From Halichondria panicea (lineage: Eukaryota > Porifera > Demospongiae > Suberitida > Halichondriidae): DNA of 64,000 nucleotides. Each line of letters begins with the position of its first letter. The stretch's first letter is position 1. The DNA lies in the NCBI RefSeq assembly GCF_963675165.1, contig NC_087393.1, positions 955,002-1,019,001 on the forward strand, read 5' to 3'. The notes beneath the pieces were generated by a model. That model saw only the letters and a list, made by a program, of their open reading frames with translations, had not been told where the DNA came from and searched no databases. The position numbers were made by a program, and so were the translations under genes. Positions 1 to 26,044 of the stretch are shown here, one piece after another.

Positions 1-99
1 CAACCAGGTTAGCAGCTAGCTAGGGGATCTGCCCAGATTTACCAAGTGGTGAATCAAAGAACTTTTTGACCTATAATACTTAACATGAAACTAGTTACT

Positions 100-266
100 G
101 CATTGCCGGTTATTTTCGTATGGTGGAAATTGTCATATTGAAGATCAGATACGAAAATTGAAATTATTCTGCAGCAATAGATTCAATGTCACTATATCCT
201 GAGCTGTACAAATATTAAATAGGTACATGTAGTTCATACGAATGAAAATTACCCGCTATACGGTAT
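100..266. repeat. Small non-autonomous inverted-repeat element (tagcggg family)
   Basis: Lies in the first visible stretch of the DNA-PKcs gene. It ends in a sequence close to aattacccgctatacggta. Its interior resembles 10233-10409 and about 28188-28330, sharing tattttcgtatggt and ctatcctgagctgtac. It has no coding capacity and is probably a MITE. Confidence 0.6.
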
Positions 267-399
267 TAGTGGTGGTTGTACCAACCAACTAGCGGATCCC
301 TGTGTTAGTGAGGGCGGGTAAAAGTGGTTACATATAATGATGTAATGCAAGGTACAGTTGGAGTCAGTGTGTTTCAGTTTTTGCCGTATGTGCCTACAG

Positions 400-14792
<14,393 letters not shown>

Positions 14793-14981
14793 GCACAGGC
14801 ACTCTCGCTTAGAAAACTATATAATTATGGACGATAATTATTGTTGCCATGTATTTATTTAATCAACAGTAATTTTGTTTTGTGTTTAATTTCTAATTAA
14901 TACTCATAATTTAACATACAGTCATTGCATGTTCACTTTGTACAAAAATAGTGACAACATAAAAGCATATATACGTGCAGT

Positions 14982-17900
14982 TTAATAACCTATAGCTAGA
15001 CCGTCAGCTCGTCCATCGCTCCCCGCCCACCACACTTGCTCCACACCCTCACAACTCCTCTCAGACGGGTGCAACAATGTTACAATCTGTCCTCGTCCAA
15101 ACAATGATCGCTTGTGACCAACGACGGGGCCCTCCACATTGTGCCCTAGGGCTTTCAGGCCGGCTATCGTCTTGTCGTCAATTCCTTCCTCCAATGCGAC
15201 ACACCCTCCCTTCTGTTGCTCGACACCGGGTACATTCTTTGGAGGAGGTATGATACAGAAACGAGGTACATCCAATGCTTCCTGGGGGTTCATTCCGTAC
15301 TCAAGCATATTCAGCAACACCTGTGTGTGTGTGTGTGTGGGGGGGGGGGGGATAATGTAGGGGTGTAGAAAGCACGGGTGCTGGAGTATCCCCTTGTCTC
15401 AAGCTACCTTACGTATAGTTGCTCCTTAAATAGCTAGATATATATATAGGCCACCCCTAGTCTCGAGCACTACCTTACAAAAACATCTTCCTAATACACC
15501 TCTAGATCTGTAATGGGAGCATGAAAGATGATAAATATAGCATAAAACTTCAATTGTACATGTAAAATCAATACCTCAAGGAAAATTGGTAGTGTTATAA
15601 ACATAAACACACCATTGGATAAGAGGTACACCTTTTTGGTAAATGGGACAGACAATCCAAATGCAGATACATGTATACATGGCCATTCAATTAAAGCTTG
15701 CTATGCACACACCTCGACACTATATGCACACACCTGCACGTGGCCCTGTGGTTGCATGAAACCTCCCATGACGCCAAAGCTGGAGAACAACTGTCCGGTG
15801 TCTGCCCTCGTTGCCATACCGGGTATAATGGTGTGATAAGACCGTTTGCCGGGGGCCAAGGCATTGGGGTGGGTGGGGTCTAGCGAGAAGTTGGCACCAC
15901 GGTTCTGGAGAAAGGGAAAGAGTAAAAATTGGAGCTAGTTGATAGTTGTACAGTAGCAAATTAATTGGTGTGCTAATTGTTTGGCAGGGTAATTACAAGA
16001 AAAGATTTTGTACGTACCTGCAAGGTGAAGCCACACCTCTCTGGGACGAGCGCACTGCCAAAGCCCATGTAGTTGCTGTTTATGAAGGAGCATGCGTTGC
16101 CATGGGCGTCCACAACGGTAAAGTACACTGTGTCACTGGAGGTGAATGGCTGCCCTCTCTCGTACGCAGGGAGGCACCTGTGTGTGTGTGTGTGTGTGTT
16201 TGTTGTGAGGGTGTGTGTGTGTGTGTGTTTGTTGTGAGGGTGTGTGTGTGGGCGTTGTGAGGTGTGTATGGGGGGTGAAATACGTTGAGAACAAACATAG
16301 ATACAAAAAATTGGGGTTCTTGAGCACTATCAACGTTTGCTTTTATTAACGACACAAAGCTATTAGCAAGTACCGAGCATAATTGACATTTTCCGCTCAC
16401 TTGTCAGTGGACATCAGCTGTCTCCTGGTTGAGGCGTAGTCTTTAGATAGAAGACCTTCCACTGGTACACTGACTTTAGTCGGGTCAGCCGTGAACCACC
16501 AGCTGTCGGCAAAGCTCAGCTGCATGGCCTCGATGAGTTTGTGGAGGTACTCCACGCTGTTGTGGGGGGTATCTGTATGGGGGGTAATAGGGGTGAATAG
16601 GTTGTGGGGGGTAACAGAGGTGAATAGATCACACTTCAAACTGTCATTAGGTTTTTATGTGCAGCTTTCCATTATATTGACATCAGCTTTTACCAAAAAC
16701 ATTGATATTGATTATAGGTAAGCGCACTTCTGCTATGATACATTTGACAGGTGCACACTGCATACAGCCTAGATCTTAATAGGTACCCCTAAAGAAGGCC
16801 AACTGCAATATAAAGGCCAGGCACTCACTGATAGGTCCCAAACGAACAGCTTATGCAATCATGTACAAACAACTCCTCAACAAAAGCCACCTCTGTACAA
16901 TGCTATTTTACAACGTGTTCGTTACAAAAGAGTTCCGCTGCACCTTTGAAATCAAACCCCTCCAGAATGTTTAGTGCAACGAGGGCAGTGATGCCTTGGC
17001 CGTTAGGGGGGATCTCCCATACATCAATGTCCCGGTAACGCGTTCTGATTGGCTCGTCAAATGTACTCCGATGAGTTCGAAGGTCGTCCAAAGTCATGGC
17101 CCCTCCGTTCTCCTTCAAACACGCTACTATCGCCTCGGCAACTTGTCCCTCGTAGAATCCCGCCTTACCATGGGAGGCAAGAGACTGTAGGAAGAGAATA
17201 ATAGCAATAGTACGTATACATTATGTATGTACATCGTTATTTCACTAAATAATTGGCCTACTGTACATACTCTACTAACAGTTAGTCTACCTTTGGGCAT
17301 ACACACAGTGACCGTATTGCGTAGAGGGTGGCCTGCTAATACAGGTCCAAACACATGCTATGGAGACTTTGGGGCCCATTAACCTGGCTGTATTATAGAG
17401 GGTGGCCTGCTAACACAGGTCCAAACACATGCCATGGAGACTTGGGCCCATTAACCTGGCTGTATTATAAAGGGCGGCCTGCTAACATAGGTACAAACAC
17501 ATGCTATGGATAATTTAGGGCCCTGTATTATAGAGGGTGGTACATGTAGCTAGGCTGCTGTACATACTCTGAATGTGTTTGCTAGATGGGGCATCTTCAT
17601 GATATCGCCAGCTTTGGGGGCGTGGCCATTCAACAACATGTCCCCTCCATGGCGGTTAGATGGTTTCAGCAGGTCAGGTGACCCATTCGACCAGAAGTGA
17701 GCTGTAACTGGGGCAACAGGAAATCCATCCTCGGCCAGGGCAATGGCTGGTTGGAGTAACTCAGAGAGGGAGAGCTGCGGTGACGAAACAAGTCAACGAA
17801 AATGTAATTTAAAAGCGCTGAGGCTCTTACTTACAAATATAGCTAAGGGCTGGCGCAAGGTGCATTGAGATATCGTACACGAAATTTATTTAACAAAAGG

Positions 17901-18470
17901 TAATTCCATGAAAATGTCATGCTATAATTATGGTATCTTCATTTAGAAGGTGTATTTTCTACTGACCTTTCCAGATCCAAATCGCTCCACCGTGTCCACC
18001 CATCCAGCTGCAGCTCCTGGTACTGTCACAGTGTGGGCGTGTCTGGGTGGAAGTGGGTGTCCCAGGGAAAACCCCTCTGAGGAGAGCCGCTCCAAGGAGA
18101 GAGCCTGGGGGCAGCGACCACTGGAGGGGAAGGGAAAATACACTTAATGCAATAACCAAGCAGGGATGCATTTGAGGGCGACTACTTATCGAGCACACCA
18201 CCACAAAGGCGTACATACGTACCTTCCATTGAGTCCCTGCACTGTTTTAGTGTGTGCATTGTAGAATAAACAGAAGCAGTCTCCTCCAATACCAGTGCTG
18301 CAAGGCTCTGTGACGTTTAGAGCAGCTGCTACAGCCACTGCAGCGTCTGCAGCATTCCCTCCACTCTTGAGCACCTGCAGACCGACCTCCGCCGCTAGAG
18401 GCTGACTGCAAGCCACACAGCCACTCCTGCATATGACTGGAGACCTTCTGGATGAGTAGGGGAGAGCCAT
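14982..18470 (-). CDS. Gamma-glutamyltransferase-like Ntn hydrolase (YwrD type)
   Basis: Eight exons on the minus strand: 18470-18223, 18120-17967, 17774-17568, 17184-16926, 16572-16401, 16177-16018, 15904-15734, 15320-14982. They sum to 569 codons plus stop. Family features: [19 protein letters not shown] and [11 protein letters not shown] near the N-terminus, LNGSGR at the exon 1/2 junction, [16 protein letters not shown], and the autoprocessing site [11 protein letters not shown]. The Thr of SSDT is the expected N-terminal nucleophile of the small subunit. [27 protein letters not shown] and [10 protein letters not shown] follow. The family splits gamma-glutamyl bonds such as that of glutathione. 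There is no signal anchor before the enzyme domain, unlike classical animal GGT1, and the sequence looks closer to the bacterial YwrD-like group. The exon 4/5 junction (donor gtaacg) was chosen because it restores frame. The gene is convergent with PRKDC. Confidence 0.88.
17321..17540. repeat. Tandem ~80-bp repeats (about 2.5 units) in a GGT-like intron
   Basis: Units begin tagagggtggcctgctaa and contain ccaaacacatgctatggaga and cattaacctggctgtatta. Single diverged units lie in DNA-PKcs introns near 3640-3770 and 13380-13490, so it is a dispersed repeat that has amplified in tandem here. Confidence 0.75.
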
Positions 18471-18591
18471 GATATATCAGACTAATCTTTGATTTTGCTC
18501 TGAACTGATTCGCTTCTTTGCAGAAAAGAGGGGAGGGGCTAGTAGACCACGTGACCAGCTCAGACCCACGTGGTATTGATAGAGAGAGAAG
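18471..18591. promoter_or_regulatory. Shared divergent promoter with two CACGTG E-boxes
   Basis: Only about 120 bp separate the start codons of the minus-strand GGT-like gene (18470) and the + strand mL58-like gene (18592). Two CACGTG palindromes lie in it, at 18548-18553 and 18567-18572, 19 bp apart. CACGTG is the core site of bHLH-zip factors (USF, MITF/TFE, Myc/Max). No TATA box is evident. That both genes use these sites is inference. Confidence 0.5.
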
Positions 18592-20658
18592 ATGGAACTC
18601 AGAAGACTGTGCCGCCCTGTTCTCAGGTCCTGTTGGGGTGGGTGTTAGTGTATTATGTGCTCCAAGATGCTGTATATGTGTGAGCTTTGAGTCATGTGCT
18701 CTGTATCTATTCTAGGCTGGATATCGTGTGACATACGGTCTCTTCAGCGACCATTATCTACTTCTTTCGGTACATCCACACCACTCGCTGGGGCAGTTGA
18801 TTCTTTACCAATACCCAACTGTACACCGGTGTTGCCAAGGCAACGTGGAGTGTTTGTGGAGGACAAGAGGAACAGTTTTGAAGAGTCTCAAGAGCCGCAA
18901 CAGTTCCTGAGTAGAGATGGACAAACAATAGTGTGTGTGCACCCCACGCGCCCCACCTCCCTTCTGGAATCAAAGGTGAGTGACTGAACACACCTTTTTT
19001 GTAAGAAAGGGGAGAGGTCCTTTTGGAAGGTACACTAGTCGGAAGGTACATGCAATAGCCTCAGCCTTGTCAACAGTTAGTTATCTTTATTATTAAAGTG
19101 TGCAACGGCTATCCATTAGTGTGTTTAGATCTAAGTTCTTGGACTGGTCCATACTCTTGGTATTTTCTATTCCTTAATTGCTCTTGTTTTTATGTAGCCA
19201 CTACGATCAAGAATAAAGCAGGTGAACAAAGATCGCCGGACATCTCTTGAACCGGAAGAGGTGAGTAAACGGTCGACCATTGTGTCTGTGGATATCTCTC
19301 AGCTCGTGCACTCATTCCTAACAGGAGGTGGTGGCTCGTAGGCTGCGGGCAATGGACGGTGCTCTGTGGTCTGTTAACACTCTGGCCAGGCATTTCAACG
19401 TCTCTTGCAAGCTCATCAGGTGACTGAGCTTCCGTCAGAATGCATGGTTTGCACAATTTTTGTTTATGGAACCATAGATTGAAAAAGAAGGGGATTGGAA
19501 ACGACCAGGCCCCACCCTGTGTCAACGGGTGAAACACTCCGCGTTATGATTTCACGCTCGCAAATATTTTAGTTTTTACCGTACTCAGGTTGTATTTCAA
19601 CTGTTTCTTGCTCTCCTATCCACTATCGATCACTCAGAAGCTGGGAGGTACTCTAGAGAAGTAAGTTTACACCACTGACAAGCTCTAAGCCCCTTGTCTT
19701 TACTCTGTTTTTACTTTTTGTTGAGTTTAGCTTGAAATACTCCATGTCAACTTTTCTCTTTCCCTGCTGTGAAGCCGAAACAGCAAAGGACATTGCTTGA
19801 CTTGGTTATTATGTATCTAAGTGCTATATAGGATGGTTTCATGCTATGGATAAGCTGTACTGTTCATAAACGTTTGCAGTATAGTCCTTCAAACTGCTTT
19901 AGTATACTTTTAGAGACACCACGGACCTTGACCTCCCACGACTTCATAGTAAGAGCTATTCCTTAATTCTTGTATAGCATTTATTTGTTTAGTGATAAGT
20001 GGCTGCGTTGCTTAGTCTACCTTTTAGAGCTAGATTCTCTAGAATAATCAACATTAAAAAGTGATCAATTTCACCATTTCTATGTACAACACATTGTATG
20101 GCAGCAAGACAGGTAATGAGCATGCTGACTATAAATATAATCCTTTGTAGTTTTAGCCACACCCTATAACGCGGAGTGTTTCACGCAAACATTTTCGTTT
20201 CCAATCTCCTTCCTTTTCAATCTATGATGGAACTTATTTATTTTTGAGAAAATTACGTTATTTAATAACTGCCACTTTACATTACTTGTGTTGAAAATTA
20301 TGTATAATATACGTATGCTGCCTGCATGCATTAAGTGCTTTAGTTTTAAAGTCTAGCTACCACCACTTAACCCCCTCCCCCACACTTACAGTCCTCTTCT
20401 TCCCCTATTCTCCACAGTCAAGTGGCTCCGGCTAGTTTACAGAGACAGAGACAACTGGACCCTGGAGAAGACTAAAATGGCCGCCATGAGACCGTATCAA
20501 AAGAAGCTGTACAAGCAACAGCTGCAAACGGTGAGCCATTAAGACGTAGTGTGGTAGTACAAAGTTTATTATTAGTTTGCTCTCTTTCTGTTCAGGAGCG
20601 TCAGAAAAAGTTAGAGGGACTGATCTCAAAGAATAAGGAGATATTATCTAGTGACTGA
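18592..20658 (+). CDS. Mitochondrial ribosomal protein mL58/MRPL20-like (6 exons, 221 aa)
   Basis: Exons: 18592-18637, 18716-18975, 19198-19260, 19325-19419, 20392-20530, 20596-20658. Phases agree throughout and the sum is 222 codons. The N-terminus MELRRLCRPVLRSCWG is rich in Arg with no acidic residue after position 2, as in a mitochondrial presequence. A segment QTIVCVHPTRPTSLLESK is followed by EEVVARRLRAMDGALWSVN and TLARHFNVSCKLIR. This is the helix-turn-helix-like 'RxLRxxDPxxWTxxxLAxxFNV' pattern of fungal-type mL58 (Pfam MRP-L20). A basic C-terminal helix follows (YQKKLYKQQLQTERQKKLEG). Neugrin has a related helical motif and is the main alternative. Assignment is from memory of the family pattern only. 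Confidence 0.55.
19473..20226. mobile_element. ~750-bp inverted-repeat transposon in the mL58-like intron
   Basis: Ends are ccatagattgaaaaagaagg then ggattggaaacga, and at the right the reverse complement (tcgtttccaatctccttcct then tttcaatctatg). A second copy at 50653-51417 has the same interior (for example ttgcttgacttggttattatgtatctaagtgct, read in parts). The interior has no intact ORF. It separates exons 19325-19419 and 20392-20530. Confidence 0.8.
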
Positions 20659-20898
20659 GGTTCAATTAACTTCATTATCATCTGTTTAATTATCAACGTG
20701 TAATAATTATGTGTGTGTGTGTGTGTTAATTGTTCTATTATTATTATCGTATAATATATAGTCAACATGAATGAAAATTACCTGTTAATAATTATGACAA
20801 TTGAGTGACTGTACAAAAAATTAATATGTAATTGCATATAATTATATCCCAAATTGATTGTAGGATTGTTTTGCTGTTTCCAAGGCGCTACCATACCA

Positions 20899-22304
20899 CT
20901 ATTGTAGAGCGTAAGACTCTATAGCTGCAGGTTGTTTGTCATCGTTGACTCCTGGCTCCTATGGAATGGTGGGTATGGTGTAGAGTATATAGCACAATGT
21001 CAATCTACTTCTAATTTTAGGTACCTTATAATGCTTGATCAGAGCTACTAAATGTTTCATATTTGCTGGCAAAGGAGGTTACTATTTAAGAGCGGGCTCT
21101 GATAGAATATACGTAGTACTCTGTACCTGCATGCATGAAAATACACAGATTCTTACTTCAACCTATCCTATATTAACATTCATAGTCTAGATCATAATAT
21201 TGTATAGCCATCACTCACGGAGGTCTTCTTTATGTTGCGGTAGCAGACGAAGACTACCACAAACATGCTCACAAATACAACAATAAGCACCACCAACACT
21301 ATCGGCAGGGAAACAGCAACTGTGTACATGGAGAGGGGGATGCTGCATAAAAGTGTGTACATGTAGCAACAACATAAACTATGATTGAATCTTTCCTATA
21401 CAACACAACAATTGTCCCGAAATCAGAGGCTGAACGTTAATGATAACAGCCTTGACCCTACTCACACACAACGTACGTGCAATTGTCCTTTCGCGCTGTT
21501 CCTCCTCCTCCTCGTGAAGCTTCTCCTCCTGGAGGTTGGCCTTGTGGGCAATTTCAGCAAGTGGGCAAGCAAAGCACTCAGCTTCGCCATGCTCGTCTGC
21601 ATAGAGCACTGTATCTCGCAAACATTCAGTGCATCTGTTCGGGTTGCGGACACACCTCACACAGTTGGCTATCCCACAGGCTGTATGGAACAGAGACACA
21701 GAGTGGGTGATATATGGAATGTACACAAAGGATTATGTTCCTAGATATAGCAGCACATGCTGTACGGAATGGAGATAACAGTAATGAGAATGCAAAATGC
21801 ATGGCATTAAGTACGGGCTATAATTAATCTCTTCAAAAACATCATGCAATGTCAGGGTTTTATCTAGTGGGGGGGGGGTGAATCTTCCCCCCCCCCCAAC
21901 TTTGAACCTGTGCATTAGTTCAACCATTCTAACTCGTACCAAAGCAGATGTTACTCTCGTTGTTTCTTTCGTGCCCCGGCCCCAGCCTGCACGTAGCATC
22001 ACATGAGCTGGGTAGTGGCTCTTCCTCTTCCCCTTCCTCGCACTCTACCTCAGCCTCAGCTAAAGGGGGAGGAGTACAATACACAGTCACAGTATACAAG
22101 CACTATTATCAATATGAGGCGTGAGAATGGCTTTCAGAAGGTTTGCTTAAATCAAAAATCATAAATCAAAAATCATTTTATGGCCCAATTTCGACTTACT
22201 ATTTCTCACTGACAGACAATTCATACGCAGGTGCATTCCTACGTACGTGGGTATAAAGCTCCGTATATGCACAGCTGCATTCAACACGGCTTACTCTTTA
22301 TACG

Positions 22305-22343
<39 letters not shown>

Positions 22344-23772
22344 AATAGTGGCTTACCATTTGCAGCTGGGTATTCGTTCAAGTTTATAACTGACGGAGCA
22401 GCGCACTCTGTGGATGGAGGAGAGAGATAATAATTATAATGACAGCAAAACATTATTGGCATCCGTTAAATTAAGGAAGTAAAACAGGATGTGCTTACAA
22501 TATACTTCTTTACAAGTGTAATATGTACAAAAACGTACATGCACGTATATACCTGAATTTACGCCTACAGCCAGTAGTTGCTCAAGGTATGGTACATGGA
22601 CAGGTAAAGCAAATAGTCCTTTAGAGTCTATACAAAACGTACTCGAAGACTAGGGTACTAATTATGTTCCCACAGCCACCGAACCAACTGACTCATCACA
22701 ATAGTTGTACTCCTCATGGTTGATGGTGAACGCACTGACTGTGTTATCGAGAGCGGACACGGGACACTGGGTAGCACACTCTAGGGTATGCCCACTCTCG
22801 TAGCGACACTCCTCAGCCAGTCCGGATGTACAGGCGGTACACCTCATACACTTACCAACAGTACCATAGCACCTCTCACACTCGGACACACATTCTGTGG
22901 GAGAGGGGGAGAATTATTAAGGTGTACGCAATTAGTCTGTGTGGGGGGGAGTCGACATAAATTAATTATAACATGTATTTGGCCATATCCTCAACACCCA
23001 TACAACTTGACTTGGTATTATCAAGGGCGTATAAAAGAAGAGAGGGCATGCAACTCCTATATGAGCAGAGTTCAAACGTGGGCGGATGAATGTGCATGAC
23101 TGTGCATGAAATGAAATTTATATTTTTAGCACTTCATGCAAATGTACACATTCCTCCGCCCACGTTTGAACTCTGCTAGCTACGTGTACTGATAGTGGAG
23201 TTGCATGCCCTCTCTTCTTTTATACGCCTGACTGCATCACAGGAATTGTTGGTCATGCATGCACTGTCACTTTAACTTGGCCGGGACGATATCGATCCAA
23301 TACACATAATATTATACGTACATATAGCTAAGTACATATGCTCAACAAAGTTGACATTATTTTCAGTGAATTTACAACGAATTACAACATACAGTACACT
23401 ATTTAACGATATCTACTCACCATTGACACAGGACTGAGTAGCGGTGTTGTTACACTCCAGACACCCAGTCTCCATGTTCGTCCTGTCAAGCGACCCAGCC
23501 GTTGACTGAGCCACAAGAACGTCCCCTCTACACTCAATCAGATATCTCAGATCAGCATCTCCCGTCAATTCCCCCGAGGCTATGGCGGTTCTGAGAGCAC
23601 CCTCCCCATCAAACGATATACAATTCAGATAGACTGTGTAGTTTTTAGGGAATATCTCTTTAATAGAATGACGCAGATCTTCCAAGGGTCGGGCACACGG
23701 TGGAGTTGTTATTGCTTGTGAGGTGATTACTAGCAGCAACCCAACAACAGCAAAGACCAGTAGATTGGACAT
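20899..23772 (-). CDS. Cysteine-rich single-pass membrane protein, array member A (splice donor damaged)
   Basis: Seven exons: 23772-23421, 22894-22697, 22407-22357, 22059-21940, 21680-21477, 21319-21219, 20958-20899. The sum is 361 codons plus stop. Signal peptide MSNLLVFAVVGLLLVITSQA, then a domain with [20 protein letters not shown], then Cys-rich exons ([39 protein letters not shown]) loosely like furin or TNFR-type repeats. A Glu-rich stretch, one TM helix (VSLPIVLVVLIVVFVSMFVV) and a short tail ending EPGVNDDKQPAAIESYALQ follow. The donor after exon 2 reads ATGAGT, whereas B and C have GTGAGT. Reading through gives a stop about 13 codons later and a soluble, TM-less product. The family is not recognised; function unknown. 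Confidence 0.75.
22309..22339. repeat. (CA)n microsatellite
   Basis: A short CA tract in intron 3 of array member A. The equivalent intron of member C has a related tract at about 35430-35455. Confidence 0.85.
23023..23229. mobile_element. Palindromic MITE (caagggcgtataaaag family)
   Basis: Ends are caagggcgtataaaagaaga then gagggcatgcaactcc, with the inverse at the right. Inner inverted blocks gcagagttcaaacgtgggcgg pair as well, so almost the whole element can fold. Relatives are 29763-29994 and 26045-26250. The equivalent intron of array member C (about 36190-36215) lacks it. Confidence 0.85.
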
Positions 23773-23996
23773 CTTGATAGAGGTAGCTACTAAGAGCGTG
23801 GAAGATGGCTCAGACAGTGGACAATGTTGTGTTCTGTTCAGCTATAGCTTCTATTTAATGTATACATGTACTTCTTCCCAGCTGGGACCACCCCATTTGA
23901 TTCATAACACATTTTTGTGTTGTTGTTGTTAATTAGTACAAATAATTATAAGACCCCACCAAATAGTTACGCGCACCAGGGGTAGATCGAGTGATT

Positions 23997-24742
23997 TATG
24001 GAAAACCAAACGTTTCAAAATTACATATAAAATACGCTTGCGATAGGTACAAAATAGCATGCGCTAACACAAAAGTTCACCAAGGGTTCAGGATTTCTTT
24101 TTTTATTGCCTCGATCAATCGTCATCTCCTTCTTACTAGCTACTAGACGACCAACAAAGAAAGGACACAATCTAAAATTGACACTTTACAAGAAACCATT
24201 GACATTTGCTTGCAACAAGGGACCCCTACTGCCCAAAGTCTAGAGTTGGTGGATAGGATTGACAAATGTCTACTATTAGATCTATCAGTGCTACCAGTTT
24301 CGTAATAGCCGGGGATTACAGGAAGTGCTTTCTCAATGGGAGACTGAACTACTTCATTTGAAAGAAAGATTCAGAATCCCGGGTGTCCCAAAATTATTAT
24401 TAAGGTAGAAATAGTTAAAGCTTATTTGGAACAGGAATATAGGTCAATGGTTCTTCTTTTTTCAGTTGGTTAGTAAAAAAGGAGATGTGATGATTGAGGC
24501 AATAAAGAAAGAAATCCTGAACCCTGCGTGAAGTTTTGTGTTGGAATAAATTTTGCTCGCGTGAATAGTTGTTTGCTTTTGCACACGTAGAACATCTGGA
24601 GCAAATTTTACTCGCGTGAATTTCTTTACTGTTTGTAATTAAATTTGCTTGAGTGAATGGTTATTAATGCGCGTAAATTGAATGTTTGCGTGCCCTATTT
24701 GTATATCGCAAGCGTATTTTATGTATAATTTGGGTTTCCATA
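23997..24742. mobile_element. Foldback element between array member A and the dynein fragments
   Basis: The terminal inverted repeat of about 50 bp (tatggaaaaccaaacg, atataaaatacgcttgcgat) returns inverted at 24690-24742. A second inner inverted pair is caagggttcaggatttcttt (24079 onward) and aaagaaatcctgaaccct (24507 onward). Flanks GTGATT (23991-23996) and GTGACT (24743-24748) may be a short target duplication. No ORF was recognised. Confidence 0.75.
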
Positions 24743-25102
24743 GTGACTGGTGTGTGTGTGTGTGTCGGTTTGTGTGTGTGTGTGACAAAGCTGTTTGAGC
24801 GAACTAGACACTTTCATGGACTGCTTTAACTGCTATATGAGACAGTGGCTGAAAAATAATAGGCTACTGATAGTTGAAACTTGTAGGCGATCTTCGAAGG
24901 CGACAAAAAACACTGTTGTCTAATCGTGGCTTTCTAGATTCACGATCATTCCCCACAATGTTAACGTCATTACGGTAAAAACTGCTTGTGCAATGAAGCT
25001 CAACGCACGGGTAAATGCTATGAACATCTTGTTATGAAGTATTATTGGGTGCTAAAATAGTAAATAAATAGACTGTATACGGTGGTATATATGTACAGGT
25101 AC

Positions 25103-25241
25103 CTTCCATTCTTTCACGACTGAGTCCACTGATATTGAGGTCAGCTAATGCAGCGGCCAGTACCTGGTAGGCACTCATCTTGCCTCCCATTGGTTCACCC
25201 GCTATCATGAACTCGTGACGTACCAGCATCATCTCGTAGAT
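25103..25241 (-). pseudogene. Orphan dynein heavy-chain exon (AAA P-loop)
   Basis: This exon has a good acceptor (cccatgcag) and donor (gtacct). It translates [20 protein letters not shown] then [15 protein letters not shown], which is the P-loop exon of an axonemal dynein heavy chain (AAA module, DNAH1/3/7/12-like). The Walker A residue after the Lys is Met instead of Ser/Thr (GEPMGGKM). It ends in phase 1, matching the start of the exon at 26355-26258. That partner lies upstream of it in the direction of transcription, the wrong order. No other dynein exons were found, so it is scored as a gene fragment. Confidence 0.75.
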
Positions 25242-25452
25242 CTGCATGGGAATAGTTAATGAAATAACATGGTCAATTACATGTGGTTGTTTGAAACCAT
25301 ACAGGCTGAGATAGAAACTGAGTTTCTTCCAGGCCAGGTAAAAAGAGTATGTACATTGAATACTAATTGCTACTAGACATTGATCTGAATTATTGACAAT
25401 TAATATGCAGTTGCCAGTTGACAATATATTGTACAATTGTACTGTTACTATA

Positions 25453-26004
25453 GGTGTTCGCCATATCAAATATCAATGCTCTGAGAGTGAATTGTGATAA
25501 TCTGGATAATGGTACATTGCTGATCATGTGTGATGGGTGGGAGAATTGGGAAATACGCATGTACGTAGATACTCATCTAAAATGTGCGACTATACTCTAC
25601 TACCTTGTGAACAACAAAATTAATGTACGAACAACAGCCAGACCGTAAAAGTTCTGTTGGAACTTTGAACTTTGAACTATATACTTATGATTTTTTGTAT
25701 TACTTGAGTTTTTGGTCATGTGATCAGACACGTTTTGTGAGATTTACTGTTAATCAATGACGTTTTCTATCTCTCTAAATCAGAGTATTTACTGAGCTAA
25801 ACTGACTTACCTACCCCTAGACAGCTAAGGTGTGTGAACATATTGAACTTTAACAAGTTCAGACAGAATCTGCATGAAAGATCACCTCACCACCACTGCC
25901 CGAGACACCAATACAAGTGTCCAAACTGCGGGGGGAACAACAGGAGAGGACCAGTACCCATCTCGAGACATGCCCACAAGTTGTCCCAATTGTACAGACC
26001 GTAT
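25453..26004 (+). pseudogene. Decayed TRAF-like copy
   Basis: After an acceptor-like tatag, GVRHI is followed by a small insertion and frameshift, then NALRVNCDNLDNG, VDTHLK, and around 25875 KDHLT and (in another frame) YKCPNCGGNN. In the same order these match the intact TRAF gene at 27079-27380 (VRHINALKVKCNNMDNG, DTHLNTC, KDHLTNHC, YQCPHC). Several frameshifts and stops, and loss of everything beyond the second zinc-finger region, mark it as a pseudogene. Confidence 0.75.
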
Positions 26005-26044
26005 TTGTAGATTAGCAGCTATAGGTGTTAATTGGCTAGTACCA

